In this document: positions 41,534-49,910 of the stretch, in pieces
Position numbering within the stretch: the stretch's first letter is position 1
How the letters are laid out: the number at the start of each line of letters is the position of its first letter
Assembly (NCBI RefSeq): GCF_033170385.1
Contig: NZ_CP126170.1
Location: 4,798,001 to 4,862,000, forward strand
Direction of reading: 5' to 3'
Length of the DNA stretch: 64,000 nucleotides
From: Xanthomonas rydalmerensis
GTDB taxonomy: Bacteria > Pseudomonadota > Gammaproteobacteria > Xanthomonadales > Xanthomonadaceae
Translations under genes and position numbers: made by a program
The notes under the pieces: model-generated
Seen by the model: only the letters and a program-made list of their open reading frames with translations
The model's database searches: none
Told to the model about the DNA's origin: nothing

Positions 41534-42271
41534 TCAGCCCATGCCGCCGTTGATGCCGATGACCTGGCCGTTGACGTAGGCGGCCGCGTCCGAGCACAGG
41601 AAGGCGACCAGCGCGGCCACTTCCTCCGGCTTGCCGGTGCGCCCGGCGGGGACCATCTGCTTGATCGTCTCCGGCGGGAACGCGCTCTCGGCCATCGCGC
41701 CCTGGATCACGCCCGGCGCGACCACGTTGACGCTGATCCCGCGGCTGGCCATTTCCCGCGCCAGCGACATGCTGGCGCCGTGCAGCGCGGCCTTGGCCGC
41801 GGCGTAGTTGGTCTGCCCGCGGTTGCCCAGCACCGCCGCCACCGAAGACACGCTGACGATGCGGCCCCAACGCGTGCGCGCCATCGGCAGCAGCAGCGGC
41901 TGGGTGACGTGGAAGAAGCCGTGCAACGACACGTCGATGACGGTGTGCCACTGCGCCGCGGTCATGCCCGCCATCGGCGCGTCGTCGTGGATGCCGGCGT
42001 TGTTGACCAGCACCTGGATCGGCCCGGCCTCCAGCAACGTCGCCAGCGCCTGCGCGCTGGCCTGCGCGTCGGCCACGTCGAACGCCACCGCCTCGGCGCT
42101 GCCGCCGGCGGCGACGATCGCCTCCACCACCTCCGCGGCCCGCGCGACGTTGGCATTGGCGTGCACGATCACGTGCAGGCCCTGCGCGGCCAGGGCGTGG
42201 CAGATCGCGCCACCGAGATCGCCGCTGCCGCCGGTGACCAGGGCACGACGCGAAGAAGAGGAAGCTGTCAT
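41534..42271 (-). CDS. 3-oxoacyl-ACP reductase (FabG-like), pigment locus
   Basis: 245 residues, classical short-chain dehydrogenase: TGGSGDLGGAI (NADPH), NNAGIHDDAPM, catalytic Ser in VSVSSVAAV, and Tyr/Lys in TNYAAAKAALHG. It reduces the 3-oxo intermediate after each condensation. It ends the minus-strand series and is separated from the hotdog dehydratase by the MgtC gene. ATG at 42271; the much longer open frame to 43189 runs through MgtC in the wrong frame and is rejected. Confidence 0.9.
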   Translation of the reverse strand: MTASSSSRRALVTGGSGDLGGAICHALAAQGLHVIVHANANVARAAEVVEAIVAAGGSAEAVAFDVADAQASAQALATLLEAGPIQVLVNNAGIHDDAPMAGMTAAQWHTVIDVSLHGFFHVTQPLLLPMARTRWGRIVSVSSVAAVLGNRGQTNYAAAKAALHGASMSLAREMASRGISVNVVAPGVIQGAMAESAFPPETIKQMVPAGRTGKPEEVAALVAFLCSDAAAYVNGQVIGINGGMG

Positions 42272-42450
42272 CGGCAAGGCTCCGCTGGCGACCGGCGGCG
42301 GCCGCAGACAAGGGGCCGCCATCGTAGAGCAAACCCGGACGCGTTGCGCCATGCGGACTCGCTGCCGCAGCCGACAGCGGCGCTGCGCGCATCGATCGCG
42401 ATATCGCACCGGTACAGCCAGCGCCTGCGGCCGCCCCGCGGCCGTTCGAC

Positions 42451-43167
42451 TCAGTCGCGGGTGCTGGTTTCCCAGGTGCCGTGCACGACCTCGCCCTTGC
42501 GTTCCAGCCGCGCGATCACCGCATCCAGTTCGTCCGGGTGCGCCGCACTGCTGACCAGCGAGGCCACCAGCTCGGTCTGCTCGTCGCCGCGCTCGATCAG
42601 GTCCACCGCGCTCACCGGGTAGTGGGCCGCCTCCAGTTCCTCGACCAGGCGCTCGCGCAGTTCGGGCACGGCGGACGTCGCCACGGTGAGCCGCACCGCA
42701 TAGTGCATCTCGGTGGCTTGGGCGGTGATTGGGATGCGGTTGATCGCGTTGACCAGCGGCCGCAACAAGGTGTTGCCGCCGATCACCATGACCGTGAGCA
42801 GCGCGGCCTCGGCCAGCATGTCCGCGCCGGCGCAGCAGCCGACCGCGCCCGAACACCAGAGCGTGGCGGCGGTGTTGAGCCCGCGCACGTTCATGCCTTC
42901 CTTCATGATCACCCCGGCGCCGAGGAAGCCGATGCCGGAGACCACGTAGGAGATCACCCGCACTGCCTCGGCGCTGCCGGCGATGCTCATGCCCAGATCG
43001 ACGAAGGCCGCCGCGCCCAGCGCCACCAGCACGTTGGTGCGCAGGCCGGCGGTGCGCTGGCGGTACTGGCGTTCGGCGCCGATCAGGGTGCCGAGCAGGA
43101 ACGCCGCCACCAGGCTGACCACCGTGTCCAAGAACGCGGCGGCATGGAAGGTTTCGATGGACCGCAT
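42451..43167 (-). CDS. MgtC/SapB-family membrane protein
   Basis: 238 residues from the ATG at 43167 (GGAG 8 bp upstream). Four to five spans in the first 145 residues (TVVSLVAAFLLGTLIGAERQ, LVALGAAAFVDLG, VISYVVSGIGFLGAGVIM, ALLTVMVIGGNTLL) with the conserved GAERQ and NVRGLNTAATLW motifs, then a C-terminal ACT-like cytoplasmic domain. MgtC proteins help survival in low Mg2+ or acid and modulate the F1F0 ATPase. Placed between two pigment genes with a 178-bp gap on one side and about 96 bp on the other. No pigment role known. Confidence 0.9.
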   Translation of the reverse strand: MRSIETFHAAAFLDTVVSLVAAFLLGTLIGAERQYRQRTAGLRTNVLVALGAAAFVDLGMSIAGSAEAVRVISYVVSGIGFLGAGVIMKEGMNVRGLNTAATLWCSGAVGCCAGADMLAEAALLTVMVIGGNTLLRPLVNAINRIPITAQATEMHYAVRLTVATSAVPELRERLVEELEAAHYPVSAVDLIERGDEQTELVASLVSSAAHPDELDAVIARLERKGEVVHGTWETSTRD

Positions 43168-43263
43168 CAACAAGCTCCGTTGTTCCCATCCCGTCGCGAT
43201 CGACGTGGCGCTACCTTGCCACACCCGCGCTGCGGCGCCCTGACGCCGGCGGCAGGCGCCGGC

Positions 43264-43713
43264 TCAGCCGGCCGCGCCCAGCACCACCGTGGCGCGGCCC
43301 TCGGCCAGCAGTTGCCCGGCATGGGTGATGCGGAAGGCGTACTGCTGGCTGTCGTCGGCCTGCAGCAGCACCTCGGCCTCGCCTTCGATCGGCCCGGCCA
43401 GGTCCTGCAGTTCGCTGACGTGCAACTGCACCCCGCGCAGCGCCACCAGCATGCCCGGCCGCACCGGCGTGCCGGCGGCACGCCCGAGCAGGCCGCCGTG
43501 TACCGCCATCGCCTGCGCGCCGTACTCGCACAGGTGCAACGCGCGCAGCCGCCCGCCGCTGCGCAGCGGATGCGTGGCCTGGCGATGCGCGCCGCTGCGC
43601 AGCCGCACGCGCTGCGCGTCCCAGGCCACCACCTCTTCCCACAGGCACATCAGCCCCTGGTGCGGGACCAGGGCGGCGATGGCGTCGCGTCCGTGCAATG
43701 GCTCAGTGTGCAT
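43264..43713 (-). CDS. Hotdog-fold 3-hydroxyacyl-ACP dehydratase, pigment locus
   Basis: 149 residues. FabZ/FabA-like single hotdog domain: VPHQGLMCLWEEVVAWD near the N-terminus (PH motif at the usual place), YGAQAMAVHGGLL in the central helix, and a sheet ending with RATVVLGAAG. It would dehydrate the 3-hydroxy intermediate to the trans-2-enoyl form, which this pathway keeps unreduced. It overlaps the MMPL gene by 11 bp. A second, smaller hotdog protein is at 47703. Confidence 0.82.
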   Translation of the reverse strand: MHTEPLHGRDAIAALVPHQGLMCLWEEVVAWDAQRVRLRSGAHRQATHPLRSGGRLRALHLCEYGAQAMAVHGGLLGRAAGTPVRPGMLVALRGVQLHVSELQDLAGPIEGEAEVLLQADDSQQYAFRITHAGQLLAEGRATVVLGAAG

Positions 43714-46060
43714 GGCGGGTCTCCTCGGCTTCGCTGGCGGTCTCGCGCGAAATCAGCAGCGCCAGCACGAAATTGAACAGCACGCCCAGCGCCACGGTGC
43801 TGCCGATCGCGCGCAGCACCGGGATGCTCGAGGCGGCCAGCAGCGCAAACACCAGCAGAGTCATCAGGCTGCACACGATCAGCGCATGCAGGGTGCGCAA
43901 CTGGTCGGCGCGATCGTCGCCGGCGTGGTCGAAGAACAGCGCGTAGTCCAGGCCCAGCCCGGCGGCCAGGATCAGCGCGATCAGGTGGAACAGGTTCAGT
44001 TCGACCCCGCAGCCGCGCAGGATCGCCAGAATCAGTAGCGTGGTCAGCGCCATCGGCAGCAGCACGCGCACGATCCGCCGCGGCGTGCGCAAGGCGATCG
44101 CCACGGTCAGCGCCAGCAGCACCGCGGCCACGCCCAGCGCGGCCAGCACGCGACCGCGGTAGGCAGCGACCAGCGATTCGGAGGCATCCTTCAGGTCCAG
44201 CAGTTGCGCACCGCTGCCCTGCACCGCGCGCGCCAGCTGCGCCGGATCGCGCAGCCCGGTCAGCGACACCAGTGCGGTGGTGCGATCCGGTCGCTCCAGC
44301 AGCAGGCCATCGACGGGGGTCGCCAGCGGCGTGCCATGCAGCGCGCGCGCGGTCAGCAGCGGCGCCGTGCGCGCGACCTGCAGGTCGGCCAGGAACGGCG
44401 CGAAGGCGTCGGCGCGGAACGGCGTGGCGGCCACCGCGGCGGCCATGATCGCCTGCGCCTGCGCCGGATCGGGCAAGGCGGCCTGGCGCCGACGCTGGGT
44501 GGCGGCGCTGGGCAGGTAGCGCGCGGCCATGTCGTAGCCGGCCAGCTCGCCCTGCGCCACCAACGCGTCCAGGCGCGGGCGCAGGCGTTCGGAGGCGACC
44601 AGCGCCGCGTCGGCGGACGCGGCCGGCAGGGCCAGGACATAGCGCACGTCGGGCGCGCCCAGTTCCTGGCGCAGGTGCGCGTCGCGGGCCAGGCCGTCGG
44701 CCGGCACCGGGGTCAGCTTGGACAGGTCGTTCTGCCAGAACGGCCCCGGCGCGAACACGATGATCGCGCCCGCCAGCAGGGCCAGCGGCAGCAGCGACCA
44801 GCGCGGCCGCGGCAGCCGCGCGATGCCGCGCCACAGCCGCTCCAGCATCGGCGAGTCGGCATGGTCGCGCGGCGAGGGATCGATCAGCGCCGGCAGCAGC
44901 AGGCGCGTGGTCAGCGCCGCCACCAGCAGGCCGGCGATGGTGAACACCGCCAGCTGGCGCAGGCCGTCCACGCCAGAAAACAGGAAGGTGACGTAGGCGA
45001 TGCAGGTGGAGACCACGCCGGTGGCCAGGGTCGGCCACAGATGGCGCGCGTTCTCGCGCGGATCCAGGCCCGGGCGCTGGTGGCTGAACAGGTGGATCGG
45101 ATAGTCCTGGACCACGCCGATCAGGGTGAAGCCGAACGCCACGGTGATGCCGTGCACGCCATCGAACAGCAGCGCCACCGCACCGAGCCCGGCCAAGCCG
45201 GCGCTGGCCAGCGGCAGCACGCCCAGCACCGGGATCTTCCAGCTGCGGTAGGCGACCAGCAGCAGCACGATCAGCCCCACCGTATCCAGGGTGCCGATCC
45301 ACTGCGCCTCGTTCTGGGTGCGCCCGCCGATCTCCACCGAGAACGCGCCCGGACCGGTCAGGGTGAGCTTGCTCGCACTACCCACGGAGACCTTGGCGAA
45401 GGCGGCATGGATCGCGTCCACCGCACGCTGCTGACCGGTGGGATCGAAGCCGGCGGCGCGGGTCTGCGCCACCAGCAGCGCGTCCTTGCCGGCGCGGTCG
45501 AACCAGACGCCCTCGCGCTGCTGCGGGCCGCCGGCCGGCTGCAGGCTCTCGGCCAGGTGCAGCACCTCCAGGGTCGGGTCGCGCGGCAGCAGCGGCTCCA
45601 CCATCGCCGCCGCCGGCGAGCCCAGGTCCTGCAGCCGCGCCTGCAGCGCATCGCGCAGGGTCGGCGCATCCAGCGGCCTGGCGTCGAAGCTGTCGCTGAG
45701 CAGGTAGCGGTACGGCAGCAGGCGCGCGGGAATCGCGTCCAGGCCGGCATCGGCGCCATTGGCGACCAGTTCGAACACGTCGTGCTGCGCGGCCAGTTCG
45801 GCGTGCAGCGCCTGCGATTGCTGCGCCAGCGTGGCCGGATCGGCCCCGGACAGCGACATCAGCAGCAGCCGCGAGCCAGGGCCTTCGCCGAGTTCGTCGA
45901 GCAGGAGTTTTTGCGCGGGGGTGCGGGCTTCCGGCATGAACTTGCGCAAGTCCCCCGACACCTGCAGCGCATTGCCCAGCCAGATCCCGGCCACGGTCAA
46001 CAGCGCCAGCCACAGCAGCGCCAGCGAGATGCGCATCTTCGAACTGAGGGCACGCTTCAT
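43703..46060 (-). CDS. MMPL/RND-family exporter, pigment locus
   Basis: 785 residues from the ATG at 46060, chosen for GGGAA 7 bp upstream; an ATG at 46078 adds six residues. One N-terminal span is followed by a large periplasmic loop (about 35-240), a block of five spans (for example ITVAFGFTLIGVVQDYPIHL and GVVSTCIAYVTFLFSGVDGL), a second loop and another block (FHLIALILAAGLGLDYALFF). The YPIH and LDYALFF elements fit MMPL proteins. It should move the aryl-polyene, or its lipid form, out of the inner membrane. The preceding gene encodes a LolA-like carrier, consistent with outer-membrane delivery. Confidence 0.9.
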   Translation of the reverse strand: MKRALSSKMRISLALLWLALLTVAGIWLGNALQVSGDLRKFMPEARTPAQKLLLDELGEGPGSRLLLMSLSGADPATLAQQSQALHAELAAQHDVFELVANGADAGLDAIPARLLPYRYLLSDSFDARPLDAPTLRDALQARLQDLGSPAAAMVEPLLPRDPTLEVLHLAESLQPAGGPQQREGVWFDRAGKDALLVAQTRAAGFDPTGQQRAVDAIHAAFAKVSVGSASKLTLTGPGAFSVEIGGRTQNEAQWIGTLDTVGLIVLLLVAYRSWKIPVLGVLPLASAGLAGLGAVALLFDGVHGITVAFGFTLIGVVQDYPIHLFSHQRPGLDPRENARHLWPTLATGVVSTCIAYVTFLFSGVDGLRQLAVFTIAGLLVAALTTRLLLPALIDPSPRDHADSPMLERLWRGIARLPRPRWSLLPLALLAGAIIVFAPGPFWQNDLSKLTPVPADGLARDAHLRQELGAPDVRYVLALPAASADAALVASERLRPRLDALVAQGELAGYDMAARYLPSAATQRRRQAALPDPAQAQAIMAAAVAATPFRADAFAPFLADLQVARTAPLLTARALHGTPLATPVDGLLLERPDRTTALVSLTGLRDPAQLARAVQGSGAQLLDLKDASESLVAAYRGRVLAALGVAAVLLALTVAIALRTPRRIVRVLLPMALTTLLILAILRGCGVELNLFHLIALILAAGLGLDYALFFDHAGDDRADQLRTLHALIVCSLMTLLVFALLAASSIPVLRAIGSTVALGVLFNFVLALLISRETASEAEETRHAH

Positions 46061-46160
46061 TGCCGCGTTCCCATGCATGCCCGCCCTGCGCGATCAGCGG
46101 CGGCACGCGCAGCCGTCAGCCCGGCAGCGCGCTGCCGGCGCCCATCACCTGATGCGTGGT

Positions 46161-46808
46161 TCACGCCGCGTCGCCGTGGCACAGCGCGGTCAGTGCAGCC
46201 CCGTCGACGAGTGTACCGGCGGCCTGCGCGGCCCCGGCCAGCAGGGTGCGCTGGACGTCGCCCTTGGCCGGGGTGGTCTCGATGCAGCGCAGTTCAGCGC
46301 CACGGCCGTACAGGCGCAGGCTGCGCACGTGCGCGGCCACCGCCGGGTCCTTGGGCTGCAACTCCAGTTGCCAGCGCTCGCGGGTGCCGGTGCTGCTGAT
46401 GGTGTACTGCTGCTGCAGCAGCGCGCGGTCGCCGGACAGCAGCGCGCCGAAGCCGCTCTGCAGGCCGGCCAGTTCCGGCACGCGCGCCAGCGAGAAGCGC
46501 CGCGGCGGCTTGCCGTCGCGCTCCAGCGTGGCTTCGCCGCCGCGCAGGGTGGTGGTCTCGTGGTACGGCGCGTTGACCTCGCGCACCAGGGTCTGCGCAT
46601 CCGGGCGACGGTACTCGCCCTGCACCCGCAGCGGGGTCTTCAGCAGCGCCGAGCCGCGCAGTTCGACGAAGGCGGTGCTGACCGGCGCCGGCCGCGCCAG
46701 CTTCTGCAGGATCCAGTCGGCGTCCAGCGCCTCAGGCGATGCGGCGCACAGCGGTGCGGCGCTGCACAGCAGTATCAGCATCCACGGCAAGGTGCGGCGC
46801 ATCGGCAT
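46161..46808 (-). CDS. LolA-like periplasmic carrier protein, pigment locus
   Basis: 215 residues. Signal peptide about 1-23 (LCSAAPLCAAS). The rest matches the outer-membrane lipoprotein carrier (LolA) fold as found in aryl-polyene clusters: KLARPAPVSTAFVELRGSALL, RVQGEYRRPDAQTLVREV, RRFSLARVPELAGL. It may carry the lipidated pigment through the periplasm. Its 5' end overlaps the acyltransferase gene by 77 bp, unusually long for this operon. Confidence 0.82.
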   Translation of the reverse strand: MPMRRTLPWMLILLCSAAPLCAASPEALDADWILQKLARPAPVSTAFVELRGSALLKTPLRVQGEYRRPDAQTLVREVNAPYHETTTLRGGEATLERDGKPPRRFSLARVPELAGLQSGFGALLSGDRALLQQQYTISSTGTRERWQLELQPKDPAVAAHVRSLRLYGRGAELRCIETTPAKGDVQRTLLAGAAQAAGTLVDGAALTALCHGDAA

Positions 46809-47706
46809 GGCGGTTGTTCCAGAAGTCGTAGAAGTTGAACCAGTTGTAGGGCGCGGAGCGGGTGTAATGCTCCAGCCTGGCGGCGTAATCGCGGATGAGC
46901 GCGGCCAGCACCGGCGCGCGCTGCCGGCGCGGCAGGTCCAGGCCTTCGCTGAAGGTCTCGAACACCAGCTCGTAGCGGTTGCCGCCGCGGTACAGGCCGA
47001 ACGCCAGCACCACCGGCACCTTGAGCGCGGCGGCGATCAGCCACGGCGAGGTCGGGAACAGCGCGCCCTGGCCGATGAAGGCGGCCGGCAACGCCGGATC
47101 CTCCGGGCGCGGCCGGTCCACCAGCAGCGCGACCAGCGCGCCCTCGTCTGCGGCCTGCTTGATCGCCATGACGATCGAGGTGCTGTCCATGCCGGCGTCG
47201 ATGATGTTGGCGGCCAGCTGCGGGTTCAGCGCGCCCAGCAGGTCGGTCATCGCCGGATTGTGCGCCTTGTCCAGCACCACCTTGACCTGCACGTCCGGAC
47301 GCTCGGTGGCCAGCACCCGCAGCGCGTCGAAGCTGCCCAGGTGCGAACCGAAGATCAGCACGCCGCGGCCGCGGTCCATCTGCGTGTGCAACTGGTCCAG
47401 GCCGCGGATGTCCACCCGGAACCGGTGCATCTGCCCGCACAGCATGAACACCCGGTCGAGGATGGTCGAGGCGAAGGTGTGGATGTGCCGCGCCACCTCC
47501 AGCAAGGTGGCCGGGCGGTCGAACACGCGGCTGAGGTAGTGCCGCGAATCGCGCCGCTCCGGGCCGCGCACCAGCAGGAAGTACAGGGTGATCGGATACA
47601 GCAGCAGGCGCCCGACGGCGCGGCCGCCGTAGCGGGCGATGCTGCGGATCAGCCACAGGGCGAAGCGGCCGCCGCCTTCCGGGCGCTGCTTCCAGCCGGC
47701 GCTCAC
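46732..47706 (-). CDS. LpxL/HtrB-like acyltransferase, pigment locus
   Basis: 324 residues. One N-terminal hydrophobic segment (VGRLLLYPITLYFLLV), then the lauroyl/myristoyl-type acyltransferase core with the HxxxxD motif in GSHLGSFDALR, VKVVLDKAHNPAM and LVDRPRPEDPALPAAFIGQGALFPTSPWL. It probably moves the polyene from ACP to a lipid or sugar acceptor at the inner membrane. The C-terminal 25 residues lie in the overlap with the LolA-like gene. Confidence 0.85.
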   Translation of the reverse strand: MSAGWKQRPEGGGRFALWLIRSIARYGGRAVGRLLLYPITLYFLLVRGPERRDSRHYLSRVFDRPATLLEVARHIHTFASTILDRVFMLCGQMHRFRVDIRGLDQLHTQMDRGRGVLIFGSHLGSFDALRVLATERPDVQVKVVLDKAHNPAMTDLLGALNPQLAANIIDAGMDSTSIVMAIKQAADEGALVALLVDRPRPEDPALPAAFIGQGALFPTSPWLIAAALKVPVVLAFGLYRGGNRYELVFETFSEGLDLPRRQRAPVLAALIRDYAARLEHYTRSAPYNWFNFYDFWNNRHADAPHLAVDADTAVQRRTAVRRIA

Positions 47707-47990
47707 GGCGCCGCCTCGGCGTTGAGTTCGCCACTCACCAGCAGGTCATCGCCGCGCAGCACGCGGAAGCGCCAGCGCGGCGCGGCGCCGTCCAGTTCCA
47801 CACGCGCCGGCTGGCCGGGAAACAGCGGCTGCACGAACTTCACCTGCGGCAGGCGCAGCGGCGCGCGCGCGCCGTGCGCCGCCTCGACGGCCTGCAGCAC
47901 GTGGTCCAGCACCACGACGCCGGGCACCACCGGACGGCCTGGGAAGTGGCCGGGCAGGCTGGGATGATCATGCGGTACGACGAATTGCAT
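47703..47990 (-). CDS. Small hotdog (FabZ-like) dehydratase, pigment locus
   Basis: 95 residues, a minimal hotdog domain with the FabA/FabZ signature HPSLPGHFPGRPVVPGVVVLD, including the GHFPGxPxxPG loop and its catalytic histidine. It lacks the longer C-terminal part of FabZ and may pair with the 149-residue hotdog protein as a heteromeric dehydratase. ATGA overlap with the acyltransferase gene. Confidence 0.85.
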   Translation of the reverse strand: MQFVVPHDHPSLPGHFPGRPVVPGVVVLDHVLQAVEAAHGARAPLRLPQVKFVQPLFPGQPARVELDGAAPRWRFRVLRGDDLLVSGELNAEAAP

Positions 47991-47999
47991 ACGGGCGAC

Positions 48000-48776
48000 T
48001 CATATCCTGGGTTCGAGCATCGCACGGACGGCCTGGTGCGCGCGCTGGGTCAATTCCTGGCGGTTCAGCGGGCCGTCCTCGCCGTTCACCCGGATCGGCG
48101 TGCCGATCCGCACCCGGATGACGCCGGGCCGGACCCGGAACAGGCTGGTTGGCGGCAGCACCTTGCCCGCCCCGTCCAGCGCCACCGGCACCACATCCAC
48201 CCCCGCGTCGATCGCGGCCTGCAGCAGCCCGGCCTTGAAGTCGGCCAGTGCGCCGCTGCGGCTGCGGGTGCCTTCCGGGAACAGGCACAGGTCCTGGCCG
48301 CGGCGCAGCAGCGCCGCCGCCTCGCGCCGCATCATCGCCCCGGCGCGGCGGCTGTCGCGGTCCAGGAACAGCATGCCGGTCGCACGCGCATACCAGTTCA
48401 CGAACGGCACCTTCAGCATCTCGTCCTTGAGCAGGAAGCGCAGCGGCACCGGCAGCGCCATGAACAGCGCGCAGATGTCGATGATCGACTGGTGGTTGCT
48501 GACGAACAGGTGGTTGCGCGACCAGTCCACCCGCTCCTGGCCCTCCACCTGCAGCCGCGCCCCGGCGCCGAACAGCAGCACCGGCGCCCAGAAGCGCGCG
48601 CCCATGCGCAACGGCAGGCGCGGCCCGGTCAGCCATAGTAGGACCAGCGCGACGACGATGCCCAGCGCGGTGAACGCCAGGGTGAATACCAGCTGCAGGG
48701 CGTTCCACACGGCCCAGGCCATGCGCGAGGGCATCCCTGCCTGCGGCAACTTGGTGTTTTCCTTGATGATCTGCAC
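48000..48776 (-). CDS. PlsC-type 1-acylglycerol-3-phosphate acyltransferase, pigment locus
   Basis: 258 residues. An N-terminal membrane span (LQLVFTLAFTALGIVVALVLLWL), then catalytic SNHQSIIDICALF (HxxxxD), LLKDEMLKVPFVNWY, and the substrate motif FPEGTRSRSG. It could acylate a glycerol or lipid carrier with the polyene or a fatty acyl chain. It begins 27 bp after the membrane-protein gene and ends 9 bp before the small hotdog gene. Confidence 0.87.
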   Translation of the reverse strand: MQIIKENTKLPQAGMPSRMAWAVWNALQLVFTLAFTALGIVVALVLLWLTGPRLPLRMGARFWAPVLLFGAGARLQVEGQERVDWSRNHLFVSNHQSIIDICALFMALPVPLRFLLKDEMLKVPFVNWYARATGMLFLDRDSRRAGAMMRREAAALLRRGQDLCLFPEGTRSRSGALADFKAGLLQAAIDAGVDVVPVALDGAGKVLPPTSLFRVRPGVIRVRIGTPIRVNGEDGPLNRQELTQRAHQAVRAMLEPRI

Positions 48777-48803
48777 GACCTAGCGTCCCCTGCACTTCGC
48801 GCG

Positions 48804-49535
48804 TCAGCGCAATAGATCGCGCCAAAAAACCGGCCCCAGCCGCGCCAGCTGGTGCAGGAAGTCGGGCAGATTACGGTAGGGACGCTGCGGAAACCAGCGC
48901 CCGCGCATCAGGTACTCGCCGACGAAGAAGCCGCCGATGACTCCGTAGCCCAGCAGGTTGGCGAACAGCGAGGCGCGCGCGTCGCTGATCGGCAGCGGCG
49001 CGGCCAGGCCCAACTGCGCCAGCACCCCGCTGGGCTGGGCGCACAGCGCCAGCAGCAGGTTGAGCAGGGTCAGCCCCACCAGCAGCAGGGTCCAGGCCAG
49101 GGTCAGGCGGCGGGTGTAGCGCAACTGCTCCGGGGTGATCGGCATGCCGGCCTGGCGGTAAAGGGCCTCGACGATGCGGGTGATCAACGGCGTGCGCCCG
49201 CGCTGCAGGCTGCGACCGAAGAACCAGGCCACCCAGGCGGTGAACAGCACCGGCGGCGCGGCCAGCAGCAGCAGGGCGTGCGGCGAGCGCCACAGCGGCA
49301 CCAGCGCCGCCGTCGCGGCGATGGCCAGCGCCCAGGCCCAGGGCCGCCAGCGCGCCATCGGCTCCACCAGCACCATCAGCACCAGCGCCGCCCCGGCCAG
49401 CACCGCCAGATCCGGGCGGTGCGCGGCGTTGGCCCAGTGCGCCAGCGGCGAGTAGGCCAGCGCCAGCAGCACGCCCAGGGCCAGCGCCCAGGGCGCGGCG
49501 TCGGCCGGCTCAGCTGGTCTTGTTGGCTTCGACAT
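48804..49535 (-). CDS. Integral membrane protein of aryl-polyene loci (COG4648-like)
   Basis: 243 residues. About five to six spans in the first half and centre (WALALGVLLALAYSPLAHW, LAVLAGAALVLMVLV, WAWALAIAATAALVP, LLLLAAPPVLFTAWVAWF, LTLAWTLLLVGLTLLNLLLAL) and a conserved basic stretch (GRTPLITRIVEAL). Proteins of this kind recur in aryl-polyene loci; their role is unknown, perhaps in membrane handling of the product. It overlaps the end of the ACP gene by 26 bp. Confidence 0.8.
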   Translation of the reverse strand: MSKPTRPAEPADAAPWALALGVLLALAYSPLAHWANAAHRPDLAVLAGAALVLMVLVEPMARWRPWAWALAIAATAALVPLWRSPHALLLLAAPPVLFTAWVAWFFGRSLQRGRTPLITRIVEALYRQAGMPITPEQLRYTRRLTLAWTLLLVGLTLLNLLLALCAQPSGVLAQLGLAAPLPISDARASLFANLLGYGVIGGFFVGEYLMRGRWFPQRPYRNLPDFLHQLARLGPVFWRDLLR

Positions 49536-49779
49536 GCGCTGACAGCGCGCGCAGCGAGGCGAAGATGCGGCGGTTCTCGTCGTTGTCCGAGCGCAGTTGG
49601 AAGCCGTAGCGCTTGCTGATCGCCAGCGCCAGTTCCAGAGCGTCGATCGAGTCCAGCCCCAGGCCGGTATTGAACAGCGGCGCCTCCGGATCGATGTCGC
49701 CGGGCTGGACGTCTTCCAGGTTCAGGCTCTCGACCAGCAGCTCGGCCAGTTCACGTTCGGCGGCGGTTTGCGAAGACAT
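49510..49779 (-). CDS. Acyl carrier protein, pigment locus
   Basis: 89 residues. The phosphopantetheine serine is Ser44 in GLGLDSIDALELALAI. It carries the aryl starter and the growing polyene. ATG at 49779 has TGGAAG upstream; a longer start at 49845 has none. First gene of the minus-strand operon, so it should be made in the largest amount. This is the only ACP seen in the locus; I believe it corresponds to XanC of X. campestris. Confidence 0.92.
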   Translation of the reverse strand: MSSQTAAERELAELLVESLNLEDVQPGDIDPEAPLFNTGLGLDSIDALELALAISKRYGFQLRSDNDENRRIFASLRALSAHVEANKTS

Positions 49780-49910
49780 CCAGGGGCTTCCAGGCGAAAG
49801 GACGGGTGCGACAAGATGGTGCATCGGGCGCTGCGGCGCAACCATCGGCCCGCGAACAGCACGCTATCATGCCGTTTCGCCCCGCCGTTGCGCCCGCAGG
49901 TTCCCTCAGG

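Noticed and set aside
41534..43189. Fusion of ketoreductase and MgtC in one 551-codon frame
   Set aside because: The MgtC part is read in the wrong frame there; MgtC is complete in its own frame (42451-43167).
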